DNA of 64,000 nt from CAIQJJ01 sp049325275 (lineage in GTDB: Bacteria; Chloroflexota; Anaerolineae; Anaerolineales; UBA4823): contig JBMOLU010000006.1 in the NCBI GenBank assembly GCA_049325275.1, forward strand, positions 58,332 to 122,331, written 5' to 3'. The stretch's first letter is position 1; each line of letters begins with the position of its first letter. The translations under genes and the position numbers were made by a program. The notes below the pieces were generated by a model, which was not told where the DNA came from, ran no database searches, and worked only from the letters and a program-made list of their open reading frames with translations. Of this stretch, positions 1 to 8,236 are shown in pieces.

Positions 1-106
1 TTTCGATGACGGACGTCGTTACCGGTCCACCGCAGGCGAACAGTTGAGAGAACAGGATGACGGACAGCAAGGTGATGACGGCTTTCGCGATGGATGCGTT
101 TTTCAT
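1..106 (-). CDS. Lipoprotein, N-terminal fragment (runs off left edge)
   Basis: Reading leftward from an ATG at 106, the frame stays open to the window edge (35 codons). It encodes a typical lipoprotein signal peptide: Lys2, a hydrophobic core, and a lipobox LFAC with the lipidated cysteine at residue 25, followed by Gly-Gly. A GGAGCT ribosome site lies just upstream of the start (about 111-116). The gene begins only 19 bp after the stop of the molybdenum hydroxylase gene on the same strand, so the two are probably co-transcribed. A substrate-binding lipoprotein of a transporter would be a natural partner, but too little sequence is present to name a family. Confidence 0.7.
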   Translation of the reverse strand, partial: MKNASIAKAVITLLSVILFSQLFACGGPVTTSVIE

Positions 107-125
107 GAATAGCTCCTGGTTTGGA

Positions 126-2348
126 TCAGGTAGTGCAAGGATAATATTTCGATACGCTTAACGCTTTCAGGATCCGCTCCGGCGTCAATGGGAACGTGGT
201 AAACCAGACGCCCGTGGCATCGTGCAAGGCGGCGACGATCGCCGGCACCAGGGGCAGATAAGGCATTTCACCCATGCCGCGTGCACCCCAAGGGCCGAGC
301 GGATCGGCGTATTCGAGAATGACCGACTGTACTCGTTCGGGAATATCCAGAACGGTAGGGATAAGATAGGTGGAAAGTTGATCGGTGCGAACGTGCCCGT
401 TTTGGGTGATGAAATTTTCCAGGATGGCATAGCCGGCGGCTTGAACGATCGCGCCCTCGATTTGTCCCTGTACCTGCTGCGGATTCACGGCCCGGCCAAC
501 GTCATTGGCGCAGATCACATCGAGCAGGCGAATGTGGCCGGTTTGCGTGTCCACTTCCAGGTGCACGGCCTCGGCCACGTAACCGTAGGCGAAGTTCGGT
601 TCGGCGCGTCCGGTTTCGGGGTCGAAGGGTGTCGTGCGGGGTGGGCGGTATTGGTAGGTGGCGACGGCGGGACGTTCCTCAGCATCCCACTTTTCCAGGG
701 CCAGTGTACAGGCGCCCTGGATGCTGTTGCCGGCCATGAAGGTCAGGCGCGAGGCCGAAGCGCTGCCGGAATCGCCGGTGACGGCCGTATCGGAAACGAT
801 CATTTCGATCTTTTCCAGAGGCAGGCCCAACGCCTCGGCGGCCATTTGGGCCATGACCGTATGGGCGCCCTGGCCGCAGTCGGCGCCGGCGTGGTAGACC
901 ACCGCACGTTCGATCTGGCCACTTCCGTATAGGGCAACGCTGGCCGTGCTTTGCTCGGGTGCGCCAAAAGAAAAGCCGACGTTTTTGAAGGCGGCGGCGA
1001 ATCCGGTGCCGCGTTTGCAGGCTTGCGGGTCGATGAAGCTTCCCGTAGGTGGCGGGGTTTCTTGGCGCTTGCCGCTTTCTTCCCGCAGGCGTTCGATGAC
1101 CTTGCCGATGCTGACGCCTTTGGGCAGCGGCGTGCCCACCGAGAGCAGGGCGCCTTCTCGCAGCACGTTTTTCAGGCGAATTTCCAGCGGGTCAAGTCCG
1201 AGGGCTTCGGCCAGGCGGTTCATCTGCGTTTCGGCGGCGAAGGCCCCTTGCGGGCCACCGAAGCCGCGAAAGGCCCCGGTGACAATGTTGTTCGTGTAGA
1301 CAGTGTAGCTGTCCACGCGTACGTTCGGGATTTCGTAAGGCCCGGTGCACATCAGGGTGGCATTGCCGAGTACTTTGGTGGATGTGTAGGCGTAAGCGCC
1401 GGCGTCGGCGATTAGATCGGCTTCGGCGGCCAGCAGCTTGCCGGTTTTGTCGGCGCCCCACCGGGTACGGATGATGTAGGGGTGGCGCTTGTGATGGCCG
1501 AGGATCGATTCCTGGCGATTCCAGATGATTTTGACCGGGCGCGGCAGGCCGCGTTGGTGCAAACGCCAGGCGGCGAGAGCCAGTACGATCTGGATCGACA
1601 TGTCTTCGCGTCCCCCGAACGCTCCGCCGATCGCCGGGTAGATCACGCGCACCCGTTCGCGCGGCAGGTCTAAGGCGTGGGCGATCTGTTCCTGATCTTC
1701 GTGCGTCCACTGTCCCGCCACGATCACGGTCACGCGGCCTGCTTCGTCGATATAGCCCAGCCCGGCTTCGGGTTGCAGATAGGCGTGCTCCTGGTAAGGA
1801 GTGCGGTACTCGCCCTCGACGATCGCCTCGCACTGGGCGAAAGCAGCTTGTACGTCGCCCTTGCGGATGCGGTAGTGACGCAGCACGTTCGAATCACGCT
1901 CCGGATGGACTCGCGGCGCCTCGGGCTGCATGGCAAGCTCGACGTCGCTGACGATGGGCAGGTCTTCGTAATCCACACGGATCAGATCGCACCCGCGTGC
2001 AGCAATTGCTTCATCTTCCGCGACCACCAGCGCTACCTGATCGCCTTCGAAACGCACGCGATCGGTGTAAGGCTTGCTCGATCCCGGCCCGCACAACACG
2101 GGTTGATCGAAATAGCCCAGGCCGTATTCATTGACGGGCACATCTTTGGCGGTGAAGACGGCGAGCACGCCCGGCAGCGCTTCGGCCGCCGACGTTTCGA
2201 TCGCTTTGACGATGGCGTGCGGCCGTCCGGCGAACAGGATTTTCATGTATGCCTGATCCGGCAGGTCGATGTCACCCGGGTACCTGGTTGCGCCGGTGAC
2301 TTTGCCGTAGGCGTCGATTCGGGGGATTGACTTTCCAAGCGTGGACAT
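126..2348 (-). CDS. Molybdenum hydroxylase large subunit (xanthine dehydrogenase/aldehyde oxidase family)
   Basis: A 740-residue molybdopterin-binding subunit of the xanthine dehydrogenase/aldehyde oxidase family. It begins at MSTLGKSIPRIDAYGK, the usual opening of the a/b hammerhead domain (residues about 1-120). The Mo-cofactor domains follow, with the family motif GAFRGFGGPQGAF in the middle. Near the C-terminus is GARGMGE, where the Glu matches the conserved catalytic glutamate. The frame is open 48 codons further upstream, but that extension lacks family character, so I chose the ATG at 2348. The FAD and 2Fe-2S subunits these enzymes normally need are not in the window and may lie beyond the left edge or elsewhere. 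The substrate (purine, aldehyde or other heterocycle) cannot be told from sequence. Confidence 0.88.
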   Translation of the reverse strand: MSTLGKSIPRIDAYGKVTGATRYPGDIDLPDQAYMKILFAGRPHAIVKAIETSAAEALPGVLAVFTAKDVPVNEYGLGYFDQPVLCGPGSSKPYTDRVRFEGDQVALVVAEDEAIAARGCDLIRVDYEDLPIVSDVELAMQPEAPRVHPERDSNVLRHYRIRKGDVQAAFAQCEAIVEGEYRTPYQEHAYLQPEAGLGYIDEAGRVTVIVAGQWTHEDQEQIAHALDLPRERVRVIYPAIGGAFGGREDMSIQIVLALAAWRLHQRGLPRPVKIIWNRQESILGHHKRHPYIIRTRWGADKTGKLLAAEADLIADAGAYAYTSTKVLGNATLMCTGPYEIPNVRVDSYTVYTNNIVTGAFRGFGGPQGAFAAETQMNRLAEALGLDPLEIRLKNVLREGALLSVGTPLPKGVSIGKVIERLREESGKRQETPPPTGSFIDPQACKRGTGFAAAFKNVGFSFGAPEQSTASVALYGSGQIERAVVYHAGADCGQGAHTVMAQMAAEALGLPLEKIEMIVSDTAVTGDSGSASASRLTFMAGNSIQGACTLALEKWDAEERPAVATYQYRPPRTTPFDPETGRAEPNFAYGYVAEAVHLEVDTQTGHIRLLDVICANDVGRAVNPQQVQGQIEGAIVQAAGYAILENFITQNGHVRTDQLSTYLIPTVLDIPERVQSVILEYADPLGPWGARGMGEMPYLPLVPAIVAALHDATGVWFTTFPLTPERILKALSVSKYYPCTT

Positions 2349-2394
2349 GGGAGTTTGGGAAATCGGTAAGCGGACGAAAAGTGCGAACTGCGTA

Positions 2395-2400
2395 ATTATA
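2395..2400 (-). promoter_or_regulatory. Candidate -10 box for the molybdenum hydroxylase gene
   Basis: On the minus strand this reads TATAAT, a perfect -10 consensus, about 47 bp upstream of the start at 2348. No convincing -35 is visible 16-18 bp further upstream. It lies in the 226 bp divergent region shared with the tryptophanase gene. Confidence 0.4.
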
Positions 2401-2574
2401 CAGCCATCTTGCGATGCACGAAGAGCACAAATTTCACACGCAAGATATGAAAGTGCGCTACACTCATCATGCGTAGCCGATTCCGCAACCAAGGCGGTGA
2501 AAACGCCAGGGTGCAGTGTTTGGGCGGACGAAATGAATCTTGATGGTCATACGATAGAGATAAGGAGAATCCCT

Positions 2575-3957
2575 ATGGCAACGTATCTTCCCGAGCCTTT
2601 TCGCATCAAAATGGTCGAGTCGATTCAATTGATCCCGCCGGAAGCGCGCCAGTCAGCTCTCCAGGAGGCTGGTTACAATGTCTTTGCCCTGCGCGCAGAA
2701 GATGTCTTCATCGATTTGCTGACCGATTCGGGCACCGGGGCGATGAGCGACAGCCAATGGGCGGCGCTGATGCAGGGCGATGAAAGCTACGCCGGGGCGC
2801 GCTCTTACTATCGCCTGGCCGATGCGGTGAAGGCCATCTTCGGCTTTCGCTTTTTCGTGCCTACCCACCAGGGGCGCGCTGCCGAGAACATCCTCAGCGC
2901 CCTCCTGGTAAAGGAAGGCCAGTTCGTGCCCTCGAACATGCATTTCGATACGACCTACGCCAATATCCGGGCACGCGGCGGGCGGCCGGCCAACCTGGTG
3001 ATCGATGCGGCCGACGACCCCACGTTGTACCATCCGTTCAAGGGAAATATGGATATCGAGAAACTGCGTGCGTTTATCCGTGAGGTGGGGCGTGAGCGTA
3101 TCCCCTTTGGCATGATCACGGTGACGAACAACGCCGGCGGCGGCCAACCGGTCTCGCTGGAAAACTTGCGCCAGGTGGCGGCTGTGTATGGCGAGGCCGA
3201 AATTCCCTTCATTATTGACGCCTGCCGCTTTGCCGAGAATGCTTACTTTATCAAGCAGCGTGAGCCTGGCTGCGAAAACAAGAGTGTTTTGGAAATTGCC
3301 GGCGAGATGTTTTCGCTGGCCGATGGCGCCACGATGAGCGCCAAGAAAGACGCCATTGTCAATATCGGTGGGCTGTTGATGTTGAACGATGAGCGTTTAC
3401 ACCAGCAGGTTTGTAACGAATTGATCCTGCGGGAGGGATTTCCCACGTACGGCGGCCTTGCTGGCCGCGATCTGGATGCTATGGCTTGCGGCCTGTGGGA
3501 AGGCGTCGACGAGGCTTATCTGCACTATCGCCTGGGCCAGACGGCTTACCTGGCCGATCGTCTCCTGGCGGCCGGTATCCCTATCGTCGAGCCGCCGGGT
3601 GGGCACGCCGTTTACGTGGATGCGCGCCGCCTGCTGCCACACATTGCGCAGGCGGCATTCCCGGGACAGGCGTTGGCTGTGGAACTATACCGGCAGGGTG
3701 GCATCCGGGCGGTGGAAATCGGTTCGGTGATGTTCGCCCACCCCAGCCCCGAGACGGGGGTGATGGTTTACCCGGCGCTGGAGCTGGTGCGTCTGGCGAT
3801 TCCCCGCCGCGTGTATACGCAGAGTCACCTGGATTATGTCGTCGAGACGTTGATCCAGATTGCCGAAGTGCGGGAGCGCATTCGCGGCTACCGCTTCAGC
3901 TACGCGCCCAAACTGCTGCGGCACTTCACGGCTCGTTTTGAGCCGCTGGCAGGGTAA
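2575..3957 (+). CDS. tnaA: Tryptophanase (tryptophan indole-lyase)
   Basis: A 460-residue PLP-dependent beta-eliminating lyase, the usual length of tryptophanase and tyrosine phenol-lyase. It would split L-tryptophan to indole, pyruvate and ammonia in the cytoplasm. The PLP site is SAKKDA (residues 255-260), and THQGR (about 97-101) and NNAGGGQPVS are conserved. Two points favour tryptophanase over tyrosine phenol-lyase. The substrate-specificity region reads RAVEIGS, as in TnaA, where phenol-lyases have SMERG. The C-terminus reads LRHFTA, with the His typical of TnaA. The ATG at 2575 follows AAGGAG (2562-2567); the frame is open further upstream but without family similarity. No Trp-containing leader peptide like TnaC is seen upstream. 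The last 32 bp overlap the end of the convergent kinase gene. Confidence 0.87.
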   Translation: MATYLPEPFRIKMVESIQLIPPEARQSALQEAGYNVFALRAEDVFIDLLTDSGTGAMSDSQWAALMQGDESYAGARSYYRLADAVKAIFGFRFFVPTHQGRAAENILSALLVKEGQFVPSNMHFDTTYANIRARGGRPANLVIDAADDPTLYHPFKGNMDIEKLRAFIREVGRERIPFGMITVTNNAGGGQPVSLENLRQVAAVYGEAEIPFIIDACRFAENAYFIKQREPGCENKSVLEIAGEMFSLADGATMSAKKDAIVNIGGLLMLNDERLHQQVCNELILREGFPTYGGLAGRDLDAMACGLWEGVDEAYLHYRLGQTAYLADRLLAAGIPIVEPPGGHAVYVDARRLLPHIAQAAFPGQALAVELYRQGGIRAVEIGSVMFAHPSPETGVMVYPALELVRLAIPRRVYTQSHLDYVVETLIQIAEVRERIRGYRFSYAPKLLRHFTARFEPLAG

Positions 3958-5782
3958 AGTAGAACGTCGTCCCGCAGCCGTTACCGATCGACGAGATCCA
4001 GATCGTCCCTCCGTGAACTTCGATAATGCGCTTGACGAGGGCCAGGCCGATGCCGGTGCCCTCGCCGCGTGCGTCGAGTTTCTCGAACAGGCCAAAAACC
4101 TTTTGATGGAACTGCGGTTCGATGCCGATGCCGTTGTCGCGCACGAAAAATACCGGCATGCCTTTCACCGTACTTTCCTGGAAGCCGATTTCGATGGTCG
4201 GGTTGCTTTGTTCGCCCATAAACTTGAGCGCGTTTTCTACCAGGTTTTGCACCACCTCGACCAGGCGTGCCCGATCGCCTTGAATGGTGGGCATCTCCTC
4301 GATGACCTTGACCTGTGTCCCATGGGCGCTGATCGGCCCTGCCAGCAGGGACAGCGCTTCGCTGACGATCGTGCCGAAGGGAATTTTCACCGGTTCGTTG
4401 ACAAGCCGGCCGATGCGGGAGAGTTCGAGCAAATCGTTGAGCAACTTCTGCATTTTTACGGCAGAAAGGATGATCCGTTCCACGTCTTGCCGGGCGCGGT
4501 CGATATTGTCGGTTTGCAAGTCACGTTGGACAAAATCGGCAAAGCCACGGATCGTAATCAGGGGGCTTTTGAGGTCGTGGGAAACGGTGTACGTAAAGCG
4601 TTCCAGTTCGGCGTTTTTGGCTTCCAGTTCGGCAATCAACGCTTTCCGTTCTACTTCGGTCCGCTTGCGTTCGATGGCGTTTGCTACCTGGGTGGAGACG
4701 AATATCAGCACGTCTTTGTCTGCTTCGGAAAGGCGCTCTTCTTCGATGTAGGTTTGCACGACCATCACGCCGATCGTGCCGCGGCTCGTTTTGAGCGGAA
4801 CGCCCAACCAATCGATCATGCGTTTCAGGATGATTTCCACGTGCCCACTGCGTTCCAATTCCGAAAACTCACTGGGGGCGATCAAAAGCGGCTTGCCGGT
4901 GCGCAGCACGTATGCGGCCAGGCCCCTGCCGGGTTCGTACGGCGGCCAACTCTTGCGGTAGTCGTCGGCCAGGTAGGGCGTGGTGATCAGGTTTTCCGCT
5001 TCATCGTAGAGCGAAATGTAAAAGTTGCGGGCGTGCATCAATTCACGGATGATCTTATGGATGGAGATATAGAGTTCGGTGAGATTTTGCGAGGTGTGTG
5101 CGGCTTCGGAAATTCGGTAAATAGCTTTTTCGATCAGGTCGGCGCGCTGATGTTCGACGATTTCCCCTTGCAGTTTTTGGTTGGTCTGGTCCAGCGCCTC
5201 TTGCTTTCTCTGTTCTTGCTGCACCGTCTGGCGGATGTTTTCGGCCAGCACAAACGATACGATGGCTGTGATGCCCAGGATGATGGTCGCCATGGCCAGG
5301 TCGCTGGCTAAAGCGCTGGAGGATCTGCCGAAGTTGGCGATCGATCCGTTCAATTGTCCTACGGTAACACCGGCCAGGGCGACGAGTGCCATGGTGACGA
5401 TCGACAAGTAGCTGCGGCGTTCGAGAAGCATACTGGCGGCCAAAATCAGCACCGGATACACCAATATGGCGATATCCTGTAATCCGTTGCCGCATATGAC
5501 GAGCGTCGTTGCCGTAACCAGCATGGACAGCAAGGAGATGTATCCGGCGAGTTGCATACGCCCCCGGCGTATCAATCCGAAGCAAAGAGCTACAGGGACG
5601 ATGCTGGCGCCAAGAATGAGCGCAGCCGACACACGCTTTGTCGCAAGGTGGAACAGACTGACGGGAATAACGGTGACGATGAAGATGCTCAGGATATGAT
5701 GCAGGCTGCGCGCGGTTCCACTGTCATCCCAGTCACCCTGTAAAATGTTGAGGTGATGTAGCCTCCGCCGTAGTTTTACCAT
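3926..5782 (-). CDS. Membrane-anchored GAF sensor histidine kinase
   Basis: A 618-residue sensor kinase. Residues about 28-185 form roughly six membrane segments of a MASE-like sensor, followed by a coiled coil (185-215) and a GAF domain (about 220-375). The HisKA domain carries the phosphoacceptor His402 in TVSHDLKSPL. The HATPase domain shows the N box (NLVENALKF, around 513-521), DNGIG (549-553) and GTGIGL (575-580), so the kinase should be active. I chose the ATG at 5782; an ATG 45 bp upstream would lengthen the overlap with the preceding transglutaminase gene from 50 to 95 bp. No dedicated regulator is adjacent. The 3' end overlaps tnaA by 32 bp tail to tail. The signal is unknown. Confidence 0.85.
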   Translation of the reverse strand: MVKLRRRLHHLNILQGDWDDSGTARSLHHILSIFIVTVIPVSLFHLATKRVSAALILGASIVPVALCFGLIRRGRMQLAGYISLLSMLVTATTLVICGNGLQDIAILVYPVLILAASMLLERRSYLSIVTMALVALAGVTVGQLNGSIANFGRSSSALASDLAMATIILGITAIVSFVLAENIRQTVQQEQRKQEALDQTNQKLQGEIVEHQRADLIEKAIYRISEAAHTSQNLTELYISIHKIIRELMHARNFYISLYDEAENLITTPYLADDYRKSWPPYEPGRGLAAYVLRTGKPLLIAPSEFSELERSGHVEIILKRMIDWLGVPLKTSRGTIGVMVVQTYIEEERLSEADKDVLIFVSTQVANAIERKRTEVERKALIAELEAKNAELERFTYTVSHDLKSPLITIRGFADFVQRDLQTDNIDRARQDVERIILSAVKMQKLLNDLLELSRIGRLVNEPVKIPFGTIVSEALSLLAGPISAHGTQVKVIEEMPTIQGDRARLVEVVQNLVENALKFMGEQSNPTIEIGFQESTVKGMPVFFVRDNGIGIEPQFHQKVFGLFEKLDARGEGTGIGLALVKRIIEVHGGTIWISSIGNGCGTTFYFTLPAAQNEP

Positions 5783-8150
5783 TGGATTTTTTTCCTCGCA
5801 GGCTCTCCGCCAGCCATAATCGCCCACGCAATGTACGCCAGAGGCCTAACGCCCTGGTGCCCTCGTCGCTTGCGACCGGATGCTCGCTGTATGCGGCATG
5901 AATGTAGAGCCGCGTTAGCTGCGCAACCGCATCGTTGGCTTGTGCCAGATACTTTTCGACTCGCGTACGCCCCGGCAGATGCATCCCTACGGCCCAAAGC
6001 GAAGCCTGTAAACGAACGGCGAATTCGCTGGGGGTGGCGCCTTCCAAACCCGGGCCTGCCAGGTGCTGCCCGCTGCGGCGCATACGCCGGTATACGGCGA
6101 AAATCGCTTCGTGGGGCGGTTTACGTGACCACCACCAGGTTTCGAGGATGCGTGCCAGGAACACCCCTTGTACGCTCAGCGCGCACAGGCACAAGAGGCT
6201 GACCAGCGCCAGTGTCGCATATGCCTTCAGGCGAGTTGCCAACTTTTCCGCAGCTTGCTGCGGGGGAGTGGGCAGTGCGCTGTCTGGCAGCGCCGCTTGT
6301 ACGTCTTCGTCTCGCGGGATAGTGGGCTGGATGGCCGTCGGTTCAAATGCAACCCAACCGATTCCGTTAAAGAATACTTCTACCCAGGCATGGTAGTCGT
6401 CTTCGAGAACGACGTACTGCCGCCGGTAGGGGTCGTAGCTGCCGGGGGCGTAGCCGATGACCATGCGAGCCGGTAGCCCGGCGGCGCGCGCCAGCACGAC
6501 CATGCTGGTGGCGTAGTAATCGCAAAAGCCGGTTTGCAGATCGAAAAGGAAATAATCGACCACGTCGCGGCCGTGCGGTGGTGCGGAAACCTCGAGCGAG
6601 TAGGGAATTTTCCTTAAAAAGCTCTCGATAGCCATGGCTGTGTCGTAAGCGGTATCGGCGTTCGCCGTGATCGACACTGCCAGTTCGCGCACTCGGAAAG
6701 GCAGCTCGTCGGGCAGTTGCAGGTAATTTTGCAGGATGCGATTGGGATAGTCTTGCGGTGCAGCACGTAACTGGACGGCGCCCACATTGGGCAGAAGTGA
6801 AATCGCTTCGTAAGGGCCGTCGGCAACCAGTACCCCCAGGGCGTCGGCTGTGTAAAAATCGCCCGGCGCGGCCCGCCAGGATACCCGGTAAGGTTGATCG
6901 GCGCTCTGTAAGAAGCCCGTTACAACGAGCGCGCCGCCAAGTGGCTGTACGGCGTTTACCTTTTGGCGTACGACTTTATGGTACGCCGGCAAGGTATCGA
7001 AAATGGGCTGGTCGGGCACATAACTGGCGTCATTGGTTGCGCTGGATTGCCAACCGGAGCCATTATAGTGATCGTACGTGATGATGCGCCAGTAATAGCG
7101 CGGTGCGTCGGCTGATTCCGCGAGACTCTCGTAGGGAAGCGGTGCATAGGCCGGTTCGATCACTTCGATTTGTAGCACGATGTTTTGCGTTAACGTCGGC
7201 CCGCCGCCCAGTTGGTGGGTGCGTTGCAGGCCGGCCGGACGCACGGAGCCTTGCGCCGTTGGCTGCGGCCTGGCTTGCAGACCGAGGGCTTCTTCGACGG
7301 GAGGGTTGGCCGGGTAGGCCCACCGGTGGATAAACTCCGTCACCGTCCGAATGGAAAGCACCGGTACGAACAGGCCAACTGCCAGCAGCGCGCACACCAG
7401 CGCGCCGGCAGCCACCGCCAGGTCTATGCGGATGTCTTCAGCATAGTCGACACGATGCTGCTCCCAGCGTTCCTCATGCTGGTGGTAGCGTGCCAGCGCC
7501 ATCAAAAGCATGGCGATACCGACTGCCGCAACCAGTGTATGGTGATCCAGGCCCTGGTAATTGAGCGTAGCGGCCAGCAGTCCAATGCCGGGGACGGTGG
7601 CCAGCAAGGGATTGCGGCGGCGGCGTATAGCCCAACCGGCCCAAGCGGCAAGCAGCCAGAGCACAAAGAGCCAGAAAACGGCCAGCGCGAGTGGATCGTT
7701 GACCGGCGCACGCTGCACGAATCCCGTTCCCCACTGGAACAGGCGCTGCCCAACGCGCCCGCTTTCCTCAAAGAGTAACTGTCCGGCCAGCGAGATGGGT
7801 TGCCAGTCTGGCGGCGTTTCGTGCCAGCGCAAGACCTGGGGCAGAAGCGCCGGTGCCTTCCCGATCCAGTTCAACAGGTGTGGGGCCAGTTTTCCGCCCT
7901 GGCATATCGTCCACACCATGCCGGCCAGTGTGCCGATGGGTAACGCCGCCCAGCCTGGGAGCCGGGAAGCCGCAAGCCGCCATCCCAGGAACGTGCCCGC
8001 GGCTGCGGAGACAAACAAGGCAGGCGCTTCGATTGCACTGTGAATTCTGGGCGATTCGGCAAGCCCGTATGCGATGCAGCCAATAGCCAGCAGGAGCAAA
8101 GCCAGCTGCAAACCGGTACGAGAGAACAGAATCCGTCGGGCGAAGTCCAT
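5733..8150 (-). CDS. TgpA-like membrane transglutaminase domain protein
   Basis: An 805-residue protein with the TgpA architecture: about six N-terminal membrane segments (residues 10-275), an extracytoplasmic transglutaminase-like core, one more membrane segment (about 680-705), and a cytoplasmic tail with the DUF4129-like motif ATPSEFAVRL. The transglutaminase Cys543 (GFCDYYAT) and His587 (DDYHAWVEV) are present, and FEPTA closes the domain as in the family, so it is probably catalytically competent. In many bacteria this gene sits with MoxR ATPase and DUF58 genes; neither is adjacent here. Its 3' end overlaps the downstream kinase start by about 50 bp, suggesting coupled translation. The natural substrate of the family is not established. 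Confidence 0.82.
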   Translation of the reverse strand: MDFARRILFSRTGLQLALLLLAIGCIAYGLAESPRIHSAIEAPALFVSAAAGTFLGWRLAASRLPGWAALPIGTLAGMVWTICQGGKLAPHLLNWIGKAPALLPQVLRWHETPPDWQPISLAGQLLFEESGRVGQRLFQWGTGFVQRAPVNDPLALAVFWLFVLWLLAAWAGWAIRRRRNPLLATVPGIGLLAATLNYQGLDHHTLVAAVGIAMLLMALARYHQHEERWEQHRVDYAEDIRIDLAVAAGALVCALLAVGLFVPVLSIRTVTEFIHRWAYPANPPVEEALGLQARPQPTAQGSVRPAGLQRTHQLGGGPTLTQNIVLQIEVIEPAYAPLPYESLAESADAPRYYWRIITYDHYNGSGWQSSATNDASYVPDQPIFDTLPAYHKVVRQKVNAVQPLGGALVVTGFLQSADQPYRVSWRAAPGDFYTADALGVLVADGPYEAISLLPNVGAVQLRAAPQDYPNRILQNYLQLPDELPFRVRELAVSITANADTAYDTAMAIESFLRKIPYSLEVSAPPHGRDVVDYFLFDLQTGFCDYYATSMVVLARAAGLPARMVIGYAPGSYDPYRRQYVVLEDDYHAWVEVFFNGIGWVAFEPTAIQPTIPRDEDVQAALPDSALPTPPQQAAEKLATRLKAYATLALVSLLCLCALSVQGVFLARILETWWWSRKPPHEAIFAVYRRMRRSGQHLAGPGLEGATPSEFAVRLQASLWAVGMHLPGRTRVEKYLAQANDAVAQLTRLYIHAAYSEHPVASDEGTRALGLWRTLRGRLWLAESLRGKKSNGKTTAEATSPQHFTG

Positions 8151-8177
8151 GAGTTTGGGAATTTATGCCTTTGCAAC

Positions 8178-8207
8178 TTGACCGAGTTGCCTGGTCGAGG
8201 TTATAGT
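8178..8207 (+). promoter_or_regulatory. Sigma-70-type promoter upstream of the GAF kinase
   Basis: TTGACC (8178-8183) and TATAGT (8202-8207) are separated by 18 bp. The predicted transcription start near 8214 leaves a short leader containing AGGAA ahead of the ATG at 8237. This is one of the two places in the window where both -35 and -10 hexamers are convincing. It would start transcription of the signalling block. Confidence 0.6.
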
Positions 8208-8236
8208 AATTAGGTAAGCGAAGAAACAGGAACCTT

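Noticed and set aside
2414..2476. A 20-codon frame upstream of tnaA that might be a TnaC-like leader peptide
   Set aside because: It contains no tryptophan and no Pro stall motif, and ends about 100 bp before tnaA.
3860..5311. A 483-codon plus-strand frame opposite the histidine kinase
   Set aside because: It is the antisense shadow of the kinase gene, whose domains are clear, and has no recognisable motif or ribosome site.
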